From Fibrobacter succinogenes (GTDB lineage Bacteria > Fibrobacterota > Fibrobacteria > Fibrobacterales > Fibrobacteraceae), in NCBI GenBank assembly GCA_902800815.1, contig CADCGB010000011.1, forward strand, positions 1 to 64,000: a stretch of DNA of 64,000 nt, written 5' to 3'. Position 1 is the first letter of the stretch. Each line of letters begins with the position of its first letter. A program made the translations under genes and the position numbers. Positions 34,212-43,963 of this stretch are shown here, in pieces. A model generated the notes under the pieces. That model made no database searches and had not been told where the DNA came from. It saw nothing but the letters and a program-made list of their open reading frames with translations.

Positions 34212-35916
34212 ATGTAGAGAATTTCTTGTTGGCGTGAGCCTCCACCACGTTCACCACGTAGTCGCCCAGTTTTTCGCAATCGTTCACCACGTCCATGTAA
34301 TGGACGCCCATCTGGTAGCTGTACTTCTGGTTCTCGATATCCGCGACGTTCTTTTCCTTGAGGAGCTTACGGTAGTCGTTAATCTCGTTTTCCAGGTTCA
34401 GCGTACGGTTCGCATCCACCTGCTGGCTATCGTCGAGAACAGCTATCATATGCTCGAGCGCCTTGTCGCACAGGCCCATGATATGCTTGATATGCTCGTA
34501 CTGCTCCGCGGTAAAATCTTCCTTGCTGCGGAACTTGCGGTTGATGGCGCGCGCCATGTTGTAACAGGAATCGCCAATGCTTTCGATTTCGGAAATTTCC
34601 CTGAGCATTGCCTGAATGGTCGTCTTGCTCTCCGGGCTCAGGCGGCCTTCGGACACCTGGTTCAGGTACTTGGCGATTTCGATTTCCATGTTGTCGCTGA
34701 TGCCTTCGTACTTCTCGATGCGGGCGAACAACTTCACGAAGTCGTTCTCTTCCTTCATTTCGAGCAGGTTCGGTACGAAGTTGAACATCTTGCGAGTGCG
34801 GGTCGCAAACAGGCTGATTTCCTTGCGGGCCTCAAGGAGCGAGAGTTCCGGAGTGCCCATCAGGCCTGAGCTAATGAAGTGCAGGCGGGAATCTTCCTCT
34901 TCATCGGATTTCTTGGGCTTAATGACCCTGCAAACAAATTTTTCGATGTACTTGATGAACCAAATCTGGATGAATGTGTTCGAGACGTTGAACGCCGAGT
35001 GGAACGTGGCGAGCACCACGGAAATCTTCGCAAGGTTCTTTTCGTAACCCGGTTCGCCCATGTGGATGGAGAGGTCGAAGCCAACCACGTTACAGACGGC
35101 AGCGAGGAACCACTTGAGCACGATGATTACCCAGATAACGCCTATCACGTTAATCGTAAAGTGAGCAAGGGCCGCGCGGCGAGCCTGCGTATTGGCGGAA
35201 AGCGCCACGATGTTCGCGGTAATCGTCGTACCGATGTTTTCGCCAAGCACGAGCATGATGCCCTGGTCAATATGGAGCACGCCGGTGGAGCAGAGGATCA
35301 TCGTGATGGCCATGATGGCGGCAGAAGACTGCACGCACAGGGTAAGCACCGTACCCATCACGAGGAAGAACAGCGAGTTGAAGAAGTTCGGGTCGCTGAA
35401 GCGGGCAAAGAACGAACTGATGGAAGCGCTCGCACCCGGATCCTGTACTACCGCGAAACCAGTTTCCTTGAGGGTCGTAAGACCGAGGAAGAGGAAACCG
35501 ACACCGAACAGGAACTCGCCTAGCACGCGCTTCTTGTTCAGGTACACGAGAATGATACCGATGAAGAACGCCGGGTAGACGAAGTTCGCGATGTTGAACG
35601 AGAACCCGAGGCTCATGATCCATGCCGTTACCGTCGTACCGATGTGGGCGCCGAGGATAATCGAGATGGCCTGCATGAGCGTAAGGAGCCCCGCATTAAC
35701 AAAAGAGACCGTCATCAACGTGGTGGCGGTCGAACTTTGTACTGAGGCTGTAACGAACATGCCGGTGAGCATCCCCGTGAAACGGTTCGTGGTCATGGTT
35801 CCGAGCACATGTCTGAGCTGCGGACCGGCCATTTTTTGCAAGGCTTCACTCATGGACTTCATACCGAACATGAGGAGCGCCAGGCACCCTAACATTTTTA
35901 ACGCCATCCAAGTCAT
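34210..35916 (-). CDS. Na+/phosphate cotransporter with C-terminal PhoU-like domain (paralogue 2)
   Basis: A 568-residue paralogue of the protein at 30139-31845, of identical length. It has VQSSTATTLMTVSFVNAGLL and VQSSAAIMAITMILCSTG for the two Na/Pi repeats, and a PhoU-like C-terminal domain (ARIEKYEGISDNMEIEIAKY). It ends in the same HANKKFST. It forms a single-gene unit upstream of the two-component operon on the same strand. The pair looks like an old tandem duplication, with the regulatory genes between the copies. Differences are spread over the whole length, so both copies are under selection. Confidence 0.92.
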   Translation of the reverse strand: MTWMALKMLGCLALLMFGMKSMSEALQKMAGPQLRHVLGTMTTNRFTGMLTGMFVTASVQSSTATTLMTVSFVNAGLLTLMQAISIILGAHIGTTVTAWIMSLGFSFNIANFVYPAFFIGIILVYLNKKRVLGEFLFGVGFLFLGLTTLKETGFAVVQDPGASASISSFFARFSDPNFFNSLFFLVMGTVLTLCVQSSAAIMAITMILCSTGVLHIDQGIMLVLGENIGTTITANIVALSANTQARRAALAHFTINVIGVIWVIIVLKWFLAAVCNVVGFDLSIHMGEPGYEKNLAKISVVLATFHSAFNVSNTFIQIWFIKYIEKFVCRVIKPKKSDEEEDSRLHFISSGLMGTPELSLLEARKEISLFATRTRKMFNFVPNLLEMKEENDFVKLFARIEKYEGISDNMEIEIAKYLNQVSEGRLSPESKTTIQAMLREISEIESIGDSCYNMARAINRKFRSKEDFTAEQYEHIKHIMGLCDKALEHMIAVLDDSQQVDANRTLNLENEINDYRKLLKEKNVADIENQKYSYQMGVHYMDVVNDCEKLGDYVVNVVEAHANKKFST

Positions 35917-36026
35917 AATTATAGGACCTTCCTATGAAGCGCCACTACCGGATCATCGTCGCTGCCTTTCAGCTAGTTCGGGCTCATGGCGGTGAATTGT
36001 TAATTGTAATGCTGGTGTAAAATATA

Positions 36027-36053
36027 GAAAAAAGGCGGGTAAAATCCCGCCCC
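36027..36053 (-). terminator. Terminator of the GLUG-repeat protein gene
   Basis: On the minus strand, GGCGGG-ATTTTA-CCCGCC is followed by TTTTTT. It is about 20 bases past the stop at 36071. Confidence 0.88.
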
Positions 36054-36070
36054 TGTAACGACTTTATTTT

Positions 36071-39000
36071 TTATCGGATGTTCACAAGTTTCGCTTGTTT
36101 GCCGCTACGTACCAGGTAACGGCCCGAACGCGGTACCGAAAGTCTCGTTTTTCCGCCATGCGCACGCGCCGACGCCACCAGGTGCCCCCGCAGGTCGAAA
36201 ACGAGCACCGCATGACCATCCAGCAGGTCAAGTACCGCAAGCTCGCGCCCAGTGACCTCGACATGTAGCGGAGCCGTAACCTTCGGGCTAGCCTTCTTCG
36301 GGGCCACAGGAGTCGTCCCATGAGGGTCGTCGCCGGTAGAGTCAGCATACACCACATCCAGCAGGTAACCCACGCTGTCGGCAAAGCCTTCCTCAAAGAA
36401 GTCCTCGACTACATTCACGGCGCAAACCGAGGTCGTGTCGGCCTCCATCCTGGGGAGGCAATTCCCGAACACCCACGGGCCTGATTCCGCATTCAGGTAT
36501 TCGAGTTCGCCCTTCATCTGCTCGAATGTCTTTTCCTCGACGTTCTCGAAGATATTGGAACCGCCCTCCGCAAGTTTCACGACTGCCGGGGAAGCATTCC
36601 AATTGTTCTTCCCATAGTAGAGGTAATTCACGATGTTCCCGTCGCCCTCGACCTCGTAGGCAATCGTACCCACGCTGTTCCCCGACAAAGTATCAGTGAA
36701 ACTGTAGCCCCGAGAAATCGTCACGAACTTGCCACCACCAACCATACCGCCCGTAAAGCGATGCGACGACTTGCCCCCGTTCTTTACAAGGGCCCTGTTG
36801 TAATCGTCCTGGAGCACAAGGTTCGCTGCATACCCAATGATGCCGCCCGCATACGAGGTATCCCACACGAACTTCACATACACCGGGCCGTAGTTGAACG
36901 ACTCAATGAAACCTCCCGCGTGGTAAAGCGTTCCGCCCGACGAGATCGTCAGCCCGCTAAAGCGACCCACAATGCCGCCGGCATACGCCCGCTCGCTCGA
37001 AATCACATGCACGCGGCCCCAGTTGCCCACATGAGAGACAGAATTGATGGAATCCGCCCATCCGGCAATGCCACCCAGCATAATGTCGCCTCGCTCCGCG
37101 GAGCCCTGCACCAGGCCGGTATTGTAGCTGTCACTCAACGTAGTACGCAGCGCATAGCCCACAATGCCACCCGCAAATACGATGGTATCTGCCGAAACAA
37201 GCACGGCACCCGTATTCGAGGCCTGCGAAATGATATTGGGGCCCTGACCATAGCCGTTCGTGCTACCCGCGATGCCGCCCGCGACGCGACCCGAAATTTT
37301 GCCCGAGTTGCTTGCGCCCGAAATCACCGCCTCGTAGGAGTACCCGACGACACCACCCGCGACCCCATTGGAGTATACCGAAGTGTTCTCATTCTTGAGG
37401 TTGAGCAGCGTCTTGAAGTTCTGCACCACAAGCCCAGCCGCAGCATCGTCGCCACGGACAAGGCTATTGCGGATCGTCACGTTGCGCACGCAGCCGTTGT
37501 TCTTGATGGTAACGCCAGCCGCAGAATAGCCCAGGTCGTTTCCGAACCTGCTGTTCGCAATCGTAAAGTTCTGCACAAGCGAATTCGAGTCGAGGCAATG
37601 GAACATCGAGCGTTCCATGTCGAGGCCGTAAACCGTATATCCCTTGCCGTCAAACTGCATCGACACGCACCGGCCCACCGAATCGACAGACATCTTGCGC
37701 ATCGAGAGGTGCAGGGAATCCTTGCCCATCACGATATCGTTCGCCAGTTCCGCCTTGTAGGTCTTGGTACTCAAGATGCGCCCGAGTTCCAGGAAGGCGC
37801 GCATCTCGTCGGCGGTAGAAATCGTGTAGAGGAGCGTATCTTTCTCGACCCGTGACGGCGGGAGAACGAATTTATCCATGTTGAAATAGACGGAATCGTT
37901 CAGGCACACGCTATCGAACGCGAACACCGGATACCCGCCGCGACGCACCCACAGGTGGCGATCGGCCTCAGTGCCGTTTACCGTGTTGAGCGCGGCGAGC
38001 ATCTCGTCGCTCTGCATTTCGGCAGTAGTCTTCTTGCATTGCGGGCACGGAGTCTCACTAGAGTACACGTAACCATAGGCATTCAAATCTACAAGCGAGC
38101 CATCGAAATACACATTGGACGCTTGCTCTTCCTGGTACATCTCCCCTATAATCCCACCGGCCGCTTCAGCACCCTTCACGCTTGCGGCAGCACTGTAGGC
38201 ATTCACGATGCTGTCGGCACCGTAATTACCCAAATTCGCAAGGATACCGCCCACATACCTGTAACTGCAATACCCCTTCAACAAGACATTCCCGCGGTTA
38301 TACACATCGCTCACATTCATGCTATTCATGGTCGCGAGTATACCACCCACTTTCACGGTTCCATTATCTGCAGGGCAAACAGCCGTCACGTCGCCATAGT
38401 TGAACGACTCGCGCAGTTGCGGCAACTTCATGTTGTTGAGCCCGCTCATCGAGCCAATCAGGCCACCTACAAGCACCTCCTTATTTCCTTCGGCATAGAT
38501 GCTTCCGCGGTTTTTCACCTTCGCGATACCGTTCTCGTTAATTTGCATTTCAGCCCAGCCGGCAAAACCACCCGCATTCACCGAGACCTCTTCCGTGTTG
38601 TTGCGAATCTCGATAGAGCCACGGTTCAGCGTATTTCTCACATTCGGCTTTACCAGCGAACCCGCAATGCCGCCCGCATAGACGCTACCCCGCATATTCG
38701 TTTCCACAGAAATAGCGATATTCCCGTCATTCAGCATATCCAATGCAGATGTCGCGTAGTAGGTATCCAGGCTTATCTTGCCCGCAATGCCGCCCACCCG
38801 CCAAAGCGACTCGTTCCTACTCCAGTCGAACTTGGCCGAAGGCAAGCTACCCGCAGTAATGTTCCCGTAGTTCTGCAGGTTTTCTGCCCCGCCAGAAATC
38901 TCGCCCGCAATACCGCCAGCATACACGATGAAACGCGAACCCGTCAGTTCCACATCGCCACGGTTAATGCTGGATTCCAGAACGGAGCCGTCCCGCACTT

Positions 39001-39727
39001 CGGCACTACCCGCGATACCGCCGATGTACGCCGGAATGGAATCGGCCTGCGCATTGCCGGCCAGAATAACCTTCGCCGAATTGTTCGAGCCATACACGCG
39101 GCCCAGAAGCTGGCCCACGATGCCGCCCACATACATACCACCGGTAACGGAACCACCCACTACGTTGCAATTGAGTATCACGACAAGTTCATCTTCCGAC
39201 GAGATAAGGCTTGCGGCAATACCGCCCGCATTGCCCGCCGCGACAACCTTCGTGTTGATGACGTTCACGTTCTGGACAACGCCTTGCTGGAATTCAGTGA
39301 TGGCTGCAGTTGCATACGCGGAATCGCTACCGAAGGAGCTGTTCGCAATGTCCAGGTTACGGACCACGCCCGCACCCATCCCGACGCTCTTGAACAGAGC
39401 TTTTTCGGCATTCAAGCCATAAACCGTGTGGCCCTTGCCGTCAAAGACGCCTGAAAAGTAGTTCTGGTCCGCATTTCGGGTCCAGCGCTTGGAACAGAGC
39501 TTGGTAGTATCTTCGCCAAACACGATGTCGTTCTTCAGGTAGGCATTCAGGGTCTTGTCGCCTATCCTTGCCGGTGCGATGGAATCGAGAAACCCGACAA
39601 GTTCCTCGGGGGTCGTAATCTCGTATGCACCCGATACGACCTTCGGGAGCTTCGCGGAACCGCTCCATGCAGCAAGGGATGCCTGCGTCAAAGCAAGCAG
39701 GGCACATACGGCAATCCATCTTCTCAT
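36071..39727 (-). CDS. Large secreted GLUG-motif repeat protein, adhesin-like
   Basis: A 1218-residue surface protein. The frame opens at 39967, but GGAGGAAG before the ATG at 39727 and the signal peptide MRRWIAVCALLALTQASLAA fix the start. It contains two long stretches of repeats with GGIVG, GGIAG and GGILA cores (for example YVGGIVGQLLG, YAGGIAGEISGG), the GLUG-type repeat of beta-helical adhesins. Each stretch is introduced by a similar block (FDGKGHTVYGL, FTIANSRFGNDLGYSAAG), so the protein is an internal duplication of about 550 residues. The shared tail ends YLVRSGKQAKLVNIR. It probably forms an elongated cell-surface fibre; ligand unknown. Confidence 0.85.
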   Translation of the reverse strand: MRRWIAVCALLALTQASLAAWSGSAKLPKVVSGAYEITTPEELVGFLDSIAPARIGDKTLNAYLKNDIVFGEDTTKLCSKRWTRNADQNYFSGVFDGKGHTVYGLNAEKALFKSVGMGAGVVRNLDIANSSFGSDSAYATAAITEFQQGVVQNVNVINTKVVAAGNAGGIAASLISSEDELVVILNCNVVGGSVTGGMYVGGIVGQLLGRVYGSNNSAKVILAGNAQADSIPAYIGGIAGSAEVRDGSVLESSINRGDVELTGSRFIVYAGGIAGEISGGAENLQNYGNITAGSLPSAKFDWSRNESLWRVGGIAGKISLDTYYATSALDMLNDGNIAISVETNMRGSVYAGGIAGSLVKPNVRNTLNRGSIEIRNNTEEVSVNAGGFAGWAEMQINENGIAKVKNRGSIYAEGNKEVLVGGLIGSMSGLNNMKLPQLRESFNYGDVTAVCPADNGTVKVGGILATMNSMNVSDVYNRGNVLLKGYCSYRYVGGILANLGNYGADSIVNAYSAAASVKGAEAAGGIIGEMYQEEQASNVYFDGSLVDLNAYGYVYSSETPCPQCKKTTAEMQSDEMLAALNTVNGTEADRHLWVRRGGYPVFAFDSVCLNDSVYFNMDKFVLPPSRVEKDTLLYTISTADEMRAFLELGRILSTKTYKAELANDIVMGKDSLHLSMRKMSVDSVGRCVSMQFDGKGYTVYGLDMERSMFHCLDSNSLVQNFTIANSRFGNDLGYSAAGVTIKNNGCVRNVTIRNSLVRGDDAAAGLVVQNFKTLLNLKNENTSVYSNGVAGGVVGYSYEAVISGASNSGKISGRVAGGIAGSTNGYGQGPNIISQASNTGAVLVSADTIVFAGGIVGYALRTTLSDSYNTGLVQGSAERGDIMLGGIAGWADSINSVSHVGNWGRVHVISSERAYAGGIVGRFSGLTISSGGTLYHAGGFIESFNYGPVYVKFVWDTSYAGGIIGYAANLVLQDDYNRALVKNGGKSSHRFTGGMVGGGKFVTISRGYSFTDTLSGNSVGTIAYEVEGDGNIVNYLYYGKNNWNASPAVVKLAEGGSNIFENVEEKTFEQMKGELEYLNAESGPWVFGNCLPRMEADTTSVCAVNVVEDFFEEGFADSVGYLLDVVYADSTGDDPHGTTPVAPKKASPKVTAPLHVEVTGRELAVLDLLDGHAVLVFDLRGHLVASARAHGGKTRLSVPRSGRYLVRSGKQAKLVNIR

Positions 39728-39789
39728 TGTTCTTCCTCCTTTATCAAGACTACCCCAAATAGCCTTTTGATGTAGAAATTTAATACAAA

Positions 39790-40275
39790 CTATAAACTGC
39801 GGACCATTGCGACAGCCTGGCTGGCGATGCCTTCGCCCCTGCCCGTAAACCCGAGCTTTTCGGTCGTGGTGCCCTTGATGCCAATCTGCTTGATATCCAG
39901 GCCCAGCACGCGGGCAATGTTTGCCTTCATGGCATCCTTGTGCGGGTTCACCTTCGGGCGTTCGCACATCACGATGCTGTCGATATTGATAATCTCGTAG
40001 CCGGCCTTACGGACTTCCTCGCCCACCTTACGCAGCAGTTCCAGACTGTCGGCTCCCTTGAATGCCGGGTCCGTATCCGGGAAGTACGTGCCGATATCGC
40101 CGAGGCCAGCAGCGCCCAGCAGGGCATCGCTTATCGCATGCAGTAGCACATCGGCATCGCTGTGGCCCAAGAGGCCCTTCTCGTACGGGATATCCACGCC
40201 GCCAATAATGCACTTGCGGCCTTCCACCAACTTGTGAACGTCAAAACCGATACCCGAGCGATAAATCTTATCCAT
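39790..40275 (-). CDS. ispF: 2-C-methyl-D-erythritol 2,4-cyclodiphosphate synthase
   Basis: A 161-residue enzyme of the non-mevalonate isoprenoid pathway; it cyclises CDP-methylerythritol 2-phosphate to MEcPP with loss of CMP. The zinc ligands are present in GFDVHKL (Asp12, His14) and [14 protein letters not shown] (His in GHSD). [14 protein letters not shown], the conserved [15 protein letters not shown] and the length are typical. It is alone, without ispD next to it. The downstream side faces the GLUG protein gene on the same strand. Confidence 0.97.
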   Translation of the reverse strand: MDKIYRSGIGFDVHKLVEGRKCIIGGVDIPYEKGLLGHSDADVLLHAISDALLGAAGLGDIGTYFPDTDPAFKGADSLELLRKVGEEVRKAGYEIINIDSIVMCERPKVNPHKDAMKANIARVLGLDIKQIGIKGTTTEKLGFTGRGEGIASQAVAMVRSL

Positions 40276-40309
40276 AATTAAACCTTCTTTTTCGCAAATC
40301 TAACAAAAA

Positions 40310-40888
40310 TCAGCCTATCCCAAAGTAAAGTTTATCCATCGTTTCGACAACTTCAGGGAAATCGTACTCATTGACAAAGAAAATTCCCTCGTTCATGCGG
40401 AAAACAAGGACTCGACGGCCAGCCCACCTGATTCTCCTTTTCTGCATATCCACCTTGTCGAACGGGAGGGTAACCCTATCATAGCAGCCGTACAGCACGA
40501 ATTCATCCTTGTGGCATTCTATTTTTCGCACGACATTTGCAGAATAAAAGGCATCCCAGAAAATCATTACGGCACCAACAAAGAAGGATACAGACAAGGT
40601 AACGCCACGAGAATCAAATGCATCCCAGATGATAAATCCAAAAGAAATAGAAATCAGTATGCAGATTATCGCAACGATGTGCCGGAAAATAATCTTTAAT
40701 TTCCCGGCATGCTTCCTCTTGCTGTTATACGTAAAGAATACTTCCTTCTCCGGGGCATTTTCTATTTGAGAACCGGAAGGTTCTGCCCCCTCGTCAGGCT
40801 TCTCTTTTTCCACGGGCTTTGCCGCACCGCACCACGGGCACTGCGGCTCGTAATAATTGTACCTTTCACCGCATTTCGGGCAAATCAT
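40310..40888 (-). CDS. Zinc-ribbon membrane protein of unknown function
   Basis: A 192-residue protein. It begins with a zinc ribbon (MICPKCGERYNYYEPQCPWC, two CxxC pairs), followed by an acidic linker (KPVEKEKPDEGAEPSG) and two transmembrane segments (about 70-90, IVAIICILISISFGFIIW, and 98-116, SVSFFVGAVMIFWDAFY). The C-terminal 75 residues are a soluble beta-rich domain resembling PH-like membrane-protein tails (DEFVLYGCYDRVTLPFDKVD). I do not recognise a family. It starts 18 bases after the stop of the FISUMP gene and may be transcribed with it. Confidence 0.65.
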   Translation of the reverse strand: MICPKCGERYNYYEPQCPWCGAAKPVEKEKPDEGAEPSGSQIENAPEKEVFFTYNSKRKHAGKLKIIFRHIVAIICILISISFGFIIWDAFDSRGVTLSVSFFVGAVMIFWDAFYSANVVRKIECHKDEFVLYGCYDRVTLPFDKVDMQKRRIRWAGRRVLVFRMNEGIFFVNEYDFPEVVETMDKLYFGIG

Positions 40889-40906
40889 CTACCCCCCCCT
40901 AGCCCG

Positions 40907-43828
40907 TTAGTCCTTCACGCAGCGCACGGAATACTTACGCGACATGGTGGTATTGAAGAAGTCCGGTGTTTCATAGGAATAGCTAAACTGCACACCAAAG
41001 TTACTTTTGCTAGAGGTTGTGACAATCGCATCCGCTGTCACAAAGTGCGCATACTCATTGCTCGCCCACGTAACGGGGTTCGCCGAGAATCCAAAAATAT
41101 CGTCCATCTTACTACTATACCAGCCCGTCTTTCCCTTCAATCCGGCGCCATAACCGGCCCCACCGTTATGGTACGACACGTACTGGAACAGCTGCGACCA
41201 CTCCTCCACCGCAGGGATATGCCAGCCTGCGGGGCAAAGGCCCTGTACCGGAGAACACAGCTGTTCTTCCGCTTCGCTCTGGGTAAAGGAATTCGGCAAG
41301 TCTACCGCGGCCCTCCAGTAATAGCGGCGTCCCGTCGCCTCGCACAGGTCAGCATCTTCCGGACACCCCTCGGGGTCTATGATTTTCGGGTTCGCAATAA
41401 TATCGTAGTAGTTCAGGTTCTCCGCCATCCAGGTCTGCTTGCCTATCGTCACTACACGGTAGCGTCGCTCGTCGCGCGGATCGGTAATATAGCCGTCCTG
41501 CACCTCCACCGGAGTACCTCGGGCCGCAATCTGCTCGCTACTGCAGGCATTCAACTTTAGATGGCTTCTGCTGACATCTGCCCTCGTCATGTAATTCGAC
41601 TCATAACGGCCGCTTACCCGCAACAAGGTGAAGTTCGCATTCGTATCGTAGTCGCACACATAATAGTAGTACGAATCAAAGAACTCCTTGGTTTCCGACC
41701 TCCACCTGGCCTTGGTGGAATCGCAGGGTTCGGCCCTCTGCAAATACTCTTCGGCAAGCATTTCGCGCAAGGTATCGAGCCGTACATTTTGCAGGTAATA
41801 GTTGTCACCCTTCTTTGCGCAGTAGTAGAAAAAGTTGAGACTATCCTTCATGTACTGCAGGGTATCGCCCACCACATCGCAGAACTTAGACGTTCTAGCC
41901 CCCTTCAGGCTCGCATAGTAGTCAAGATTCCAGTAGTCCACCTGAGCGTAACTGTACTTCCCGCCATTTTCCGTGCAGTGGTAGAACACGTTTATAGAAG
42001 TTTCATACTCAGTCACATTGTACGGGCAAGCAATAATGTCCGTAGAATCGGATTGGGCCGTGCATGCGTCTAGAGTTTTCACGAACTCTCCGCACATCGC
42101 CTGCCTGCCATCCTTTTCATCGACCCTGTAGTACTGGAACTTGCCGTCCCTGGTTTCGCAATGGTAAAAGACATTGCCCGTCGAATCATACACATACTTG
42201 AGCGAATCCGAAGGCTTGCAGGGGTCGAGCGACGCAATAAACGCAAGCGAATCCGCGATGTGCTGCGTAGTATTCTTGAAGGTATATACCGCAGGCAACG
42301 CACCGAATTCCACGTCGGCACACACATAATAAAGCATGTCTTTGAACGAGAACGAGCGCAGAAGATCTGTTTCCCGATTGCACTTGGGCTGCTGCGAAAG
42401 GAACATCGTAATATCGTTCGCAGGGGTCCACTGGAATTCCTGAGAACTATACGTGCAGACATAATCTAAGCCATCCGGTAGTTCGCCCAGGTTCCACAGG
42501 CTACCCGTATCACACACGCCCAAATAATAGATGAGCGTATCCGTATCCTTGAACTGCCAGTAGTATTTCTTGTACCAGTCCGAATACTCGCACACGTAAA
42601 CCGAGTCCTTATACAGCCCCTTCTTACCTACGGAATCGCACTTTCCGAGATAGTAGTTGAGCACAAACTCGTCATCGGCCTCCACCCAGTCGTTCTTGAA
42701 CTCCATGTGCGAGGAATCCTTCGACAGGCCGAATGTAGAAAACTCGTTAAGGCACTTGAAGCGGTCCCTTGAAGTCGGTTTCACAAGCGCCGGTACACCG
42801 ACAGTCGAATCTGTCGGAACACAGGGGCCGAACTGCTTTTCAAGGCTACTCAGGAGCCTCCTGAAATACACGAGCGAGTCATTCTTGTTAAGGACTGCGT
42901 CGCATACCAGCGGGACCTTGTCGTAGGTCGACTTGCTGTTATTTATTGTATCCACCTTCCCCAGCTTACAATCCGGAAGCTTGAACACCTTTTGGACCAC
43001 GCGATCAAAGAATTTCCACTTGTTTACGCCGATAGTCGAATCTACCCTGTCCAGCAAGGAATCGACAGTCAACCGGTTCTTGATAATAAAATCAGCAAAC
43101 TCGATGTTTTTATCAGTATCGTCGATAGTTCCATCCGAGAGGTCTTCTTTCAGGTATGACTTGTTTTGGGCAAAGCTACTTTCCGACAGGCCTCGCAACA
43201 AGTATGCGTACAGTCCGGCAACCTCCTCGAACGGGCGCGCATACGTTTCCGCCGTTTGGTTTTCCTTTTCCGTGAAACCAAACGCCTTCGCCACATTCTG
43301 CATGGCCTTCTTTTTCGCCTCGCTGAACGAGTAGTCCTCTGACACGAATTCCCAAATCATCGGGGCTTCGATATCCGTCATCAAGTCAACTCGCGGTTTT
43401 TCCACCTCCGAAATATCCGTTATTACCGAGAACCAGGTGTCACGTCCCGTAAAAAGACGACTCCAGATATGGGAAGTATAGCTTAGCGTGACCATCACGT
43501 AGGGAGTCTGGTAATTATGTTCGGGGAACTCGAATATCTGTCCGTCCGAATCAAGAGCGGAACCTTCCACCGTATCGATGACATTGAGCGAGGAATCAAG
43601 TGCATAGGCAACGGCACGCGTATCCGCCGTAAACCATTCCGAAGGAATCGCATTCTGCACACGGAAGGACTTTTTCTTCAATACATATTGGACCGAAGAG
43701 CCACCCTCGCCGGGATCCTTTGCATCTACGCCAGCACGGCTATAGCCATCGTCACCGCACCCTGTAAAGCACAGTGCGCCCAGAACGAGCGGCAGACAGG
43801 CGGCATGTACGAACTTGAACAAATTCAT
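40907..43828 (-). CDS. Large FISUMP-domain lipoprotein
   Basis: A 973-residue lipoprotein. The open frame starts at 43948, but the ATG at 43828 gives a proper signal peptide with lipobox FTGC (Cys24), and TATATT on the minus strand (43836-43841) lies eight bases in front. An ATG three bases upstream is also possible. Residues 35-330 form an N-terminal region like that of other large FISUMP proteins. A long middle part carries about ten cysteine-paired repeats with VYVCEYSDW and YVCTYSSQEF type endings. One FISUMP domain closes the protein (DERRYRVVTIGKQTWMAENL, CPAGWHIPA, YSVRCVKD). Probably surface exposed; function unknown. Confidence 0.85.
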   Translation of the reverse strand: MNLFKFVHAACLPLVLGALCFTGCGDDGYSRAGVDAKDPGEGGSSVQYVLKKKSFRVQNAIPSEWFTADTRAVAYALDSSLNVIDTVEGSALDSDGQIFEFPEHNYQTPYVMVTLSYTSHIWSRLFTGRDTWFSVITDISEVEKPRVDLMTDIEAPMIWEFVSEDYSFSEAKKKAMQNVAKAFGFTEKENQTAETYARPFEEVAGLYAYLLRGLSESSFAQNKSYLKEDLSDGTIDDTDKNIEFADFIIKNRLTVDSLLDRVDSTIGVNKWKFFDRVVQKVFKLPDCKLGKVDTINNSKSTYDKVPLVCDAVLNKNDSLVYFRRLLSSLEKQFGPCVPTDSTVGVPALVKPTSRDRFKCLNEFSTFGLSKDSSHMEFKNDWVEADDEFVLNYYLGKCDSVGKKGLYKDSVYVCEYSDWYKKYYWQFKDTDTLIYYLGVCDTGSLWNLGELPDGLDYVCTYSSQEFQWTPANDITMFLSQQPKCNRETDLLRSFSFKDMLYYVCADVEFGALPAVYTFKNTTQHIADSLAFIASLDPCKPSDSLKYVYDSTGNVFYHCETRDGKFQYYRVDEKDGRQAMCGEFVKTLDACTAQSDSTDIIACPYNVTEYETSINVFYHCTENGGKYSYAQVDYWNLDYYASLKGARTSKFCDVVGDTLQYMKDSLNFFYYCAKKGDNYYLQNVRLDTLREMLAEEYLQRAEPCDSTKARWRSETKEFFDSYYYYVCDYDTNANFTLLRVSGRYESNYMTRADVSRSHLKLNACSSEQIAARGTPVEVQDGYITDPRDERRYRVVTIGKQTWMAENLNYYDIIANPKIIDPEGCPEDADLCEATGRRYYWRAAVDLPNSFTQSEAEEQLCSPVQGLCPAGWHIPAVEEWSQLFQYVSYHNGGAGYGAGLKGKTGWYSSKMDDIFGFSANPVTWASNEYAHFVTADAIVTTSSKSNFGVQFSYSYETPDFFNTTMSRKYSVRCVKD

Positions 43829-43910
43829 CATTGTAAATATAGATTCTAAAGCCCGCAAGGGAACAGGCGCAGCCACCATTCCCGACAAAACATACCAAAC
43901 AGACGATAAA

Positions 43911-43942
43911 AAAAGCCCGCCCCACACAGGGGCGAGCCAAAA
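43911..43942 (-). terminator. Terminator of the complex I (nuo) operon
   Basis: On the minus strand, GCTCGCCCC-TGTG-TGGGGCGGGC is followed by TTTTTTT. It lies 22 bases past the nuoN stop. Confidence 0.88.
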
Positions 43943-43963
43943 GGTCATTTTTTATAGGTCTCG

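Noticed and set aside
39728-39967. N-terminal extension of the GLUG protein
   Set aside because: The extension would overlap the 3' end of ispF and would place the signal peptide inside the protein.
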